Shown piece by piece: positions 6,542 through 7,957 of a stretch of DNA of 7,957 nt. The DNA is from an uncultured Parabacteroides sp. Its GTDB lineage: Bacteria; Bacteroidota; Bacteroidia; Bacteroidales; Tannerellaceae. A program made the translations under genes and the position numbers. Under the pieces are notes generated by a model. The model was not told where the DNA came from. It made no database searches and saw only the letters and a list, made by a program, of their open reading frames with translations. How positions within the stretch are numbered: the stretch's first letter is position 1; each line of letters starts with the position of its first letter. Location: assembly GCA_900770835.1 (NCBI GenBank), contig CAAGLQ010000213.1, positions 1 through 7,957 of the forward strand. Reading direction: 5' to 3'.

Positions 6542-7957
6542 TTACCGCTTCGCCAATTCAAACTGCTTATCGACGCAAGTCGGTAACTCATGCGGATAGT
6601 GGGTGACGTAGATCAAGGTCTTACCCGGTCGCTCACAAAAGCGCTCGATAATAGCGGCAGCCTGTTTCTTATGGCTCACATCCAAACCGTGTAAGGGCTC
6701 GTCGAGGATGATCAGGTCGGGATCTTTCACAAAAGCCCTTGCCAACAGCACCAAACGTTGCTCGCCACTGGAGAGGGTTTGGAACATCCGATCCCACAAA
6801 TGATCTATGCTAAACAGGCGCATCCACGCTAACGCCAACTCCTCCTGCTCAGCTGAGCAGGTACGATACAAGCCGATGGAGTCGAAGAAGCCAGACCCCA
6901 CGATCTGCAACGCAGACACATTCTGTCGGTAATAGAGGTGCATCTCCGGAGAGATATAACCAATACGCTTCTTGATGTCCCAAATGCTCTCGCCTGTGCC
7001 TCGTTTCTTATCAAAGAGATAGAGCGTGTTGGCATACGACTGTGGATTGTCGGCATAGACCAAACTGAGCAAGGTGGATTTGCCGGAACCGTTGGGTCCG
7101 AAGAGCGCCCATTTCTCGCCGTTCTTGATCTCCCAGTCGATGTCTTGCAGGATGGTGCGACTGCCATAATGCACCTTTACTTGCTCCATGCGCAGGGTGA
7201 CGGTATGGGTAGCCGGTTGCTTCTCCGGATCGACGGGTAGCGCAGGGACTTCCACAGGTTGTTCGTCGGTTAATCCTTCCGTGGGGAAGAGCTGATGGAT
7301 CAAGGTTTTGTCCGCTAAAAAGGCTTCCCGGCTCATCGGAGGAAGTAGCGTGCGATTCACAACGGGCAACACTCGGGTCACCATCGCCGGAATATCTTGC
7401 GGATTGGAAAGCAACAGGATCACCTGCACACCGTGCACTTGCGTCATCCGCTGCAACATCTCCACCAATAGCGCACGTGAAGGAGCATCCAGTCCGATGA
7501 AGGGATTATCGAGAATCAACAAACGAGGATGTTTGAGCAATGTACGTACGATCAAGAACTTGCGCAGCTCTCCGCTGGAGAGGTAGATTACCTTCTTCGG
7601 CAGCAACTCTCGAATACCGAAAAGGTCTATCAATGAGGAATTAGGATTTAGGAATGAGGACTTATTAAGTAATTCCTCATTGGCTACGCCAAGCAGCTCC
7701 GCTGCCCGTGGCACCTCATCATTCTCGGTGGCGTGCCAGCGTTGTTGATAATAGGTGTTTTGGCAATCTGCCAATGAATAAATATCTTTAAAGGCAATGC
7801 ACCGCACAAAATCGCTAACCCGTCCATTGGAAGCAAAATTCACCTCTCCGGCCTTCAAGGCAAATTTTCGTTGCAGCAGATCGATGAGCAGGCTCTTCCC
7901 TGCCCCATTCGGTCCAATTACCGCCCACTGCTCACCTGTTTGGATTGTCCAATTCAC
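6542..7957 (-). CDS. Duplicated ABC ATPase of the ModF/PhrA type (5' end outside the window)
   Basis: This is a cytoplasmic protein with two ABC ATPase domains and no membrane segment. The frame is open to base 7957, where the last in-frame codon is an internal GTG, so roughly 25-30 N-terminal residues are missing. In window numbering, domain 1 has Walker A GPNGAGKS (15-22), signature LSSGEL (126-131) and a Walker B ending LLILDN (146-151). A linker rich in Pro and Glu (about 225-250) leads to domain 2, with GPNGSGKST (287-295), LSSGEQ (395-400), LIILDEP (415-421) and the switch histidine in YVTHYP (His453). Length and layout resemble E. coli ModF (photorepair protein PhrA), whose precise role is poorly defined; I do not claim molybdate transport. 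Domain 1 has Asn151 in place of the catalytic Glu and Ser184 in place of the switch His, so probably only domain 2's site hydrolyses ATP. GC content is visibly higher than in the SusCD genes, apart from the repeat at 7631-7682. Confidence 0.88.
   Translation of the reverse strand: MNWTIQTGEQWAVIGPNGAGKSLLIDLLQRKFALKAGEVNFASNGRVSDFVRCIAFKDIYSLADCQNTYYQQRWHATENDEVPRAAELLGVANEELLNKSSFLNPNSSLIDLFGIRELLPKKVIYLSSGELRKFLIVRTLLKHPRLLILDNPFIGLDAPSRALLVEMLQRMTQVHGVQVILLLSNPQDIPAMVTRVLPVVNRTLLPPMSREAFLADKTLIHQLFPTEGLTDEQPVEVPALPVDPEKQPATHTVTLRMEQVKVHYGSRTILQDIDWEIKNGEKWALFGPNGSGKSTLLSLVYADNPQSYANTLYLFDKKRGTGESIWDIKKRIGYISPEMHLYYRQNVSALQIVGSGFFDSIGLYRTCSAEQEELALAWMRLFSIDHLWDRMFQTLSSGEQRLVLLARAFVKDPDLIILDEPLHGLDVSHKKQAAAIIERFCERPGKTLIYVTHYPHELPTCVDKQFELAKR
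7631..7682. repeat. Low-GC inverted/direct repeat element inside the ABC ATPase gene
   Basis: CAATGAGGAATTA (7631-7643) and TAATTCCTCATTG (7670-7682) are perfect 13-base inverted repeats. The 26-base spacer holds a further direct copy of AATGAGGA (7653-7660), so the octamer occurs three times in 52 bases. The element is about 33% GC (17 of 52) in a clearly GC-richer gene. It stays in frame, encoding residues 92-109 (ANEELLNKSSFLNPNSSL), a Leu/Asn/Ser-rich stretch between Walker A and the signature of domain 1. This looks like a short repeat that inserted or expanded in frame. Confidence 0.6.

Noticed and set aside
6938..7586. Plus-strand frames opposite the ABC ATPase gene
   Set aside because: They are antisense to two intact ABC domains with Walker and signature motifs; nothing supports them as genes.
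1..7957. CRISPR array, tRNA/rRNA genes, insertion sequences or phage genes
   Set aside because: No regularly spaced repeats, cloverleaf-like sequences, transposase motifs or terminal inverted repeats were seen; the only mobile-looking item is the small repeat in the ABC gene.

Overview
The window looks like a piece of a Bacteroidales chromosome (gut-type Bacteroides/Parabacteroides relatives; genus not resolvable by eye). The reasons are a SusC/RagA-type TonB-dependent receptor paired with a SusD/RagB-type lipoprotein, Bacteroidetes-style promoters (TTTG, about 19 bases, TAnnTTTG) instead of E. coli-type ones, and weak or absent Shine-Dalgarno sequences. All recognisable genes lie on the minus strand.

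Reading along the minus strand from high to low coordinates: (1) 7957-6542 is most of a duplicated-cassette ABC ATPase of the ModF/PhrA type, with its first residues outside the window. Its first cassette lacks the usual catalytic residues and carries a low-GC repeat element inside the coding sequence. (2) 6540-6253 is a short, decayed remnant that I read as the C-terminal part of an AAA ATPase/DUF234-type protein with internal deletions. (3) 6252-5874 is an AT-rich regulatory region with three overlapping or adjacent dyads, a probable promoter and a structured leader. (4) 5873-2688 and 2665-1091 are a complete SusC-SusD pair separated by 22 bases, ended by a strong intrinsic terminator at 1067-1035. 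(5) 1034-600 is an intergenic region holding a candidate small-RNA unit (promoter-like sequence, about 110 nt, second terminator) and then a near-consensus promoter. (6) 599-1 is the N-terminal 199 codons of a second SusC-like receptor.

Functionally, the core is a nutrient-uptake locus. The SusD lipoprotein captures a ligand at the cell surface and acts as a lid on the SusC barrel, which imports it using TonB energy. The second SusC has its own promoter, so it probably starts a separate SusCD operon rather than continuing the first. No glycoside hydrolase, protease, sulfatase, ECF sigma/anti-sigma pair or hybrid two-component regulator is visible here, so the substrate cannot be named. The SusD is of the SusD-like-2 type, which is often found in pairs lacking neighbouring carbohydrate enzymes.

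The least ordinary parts are the promoter-RNA-terminator arrangement between the two SusCD operons, the decayed ATPase next to the ABC gene, and the repeat element inside the ABC gene.
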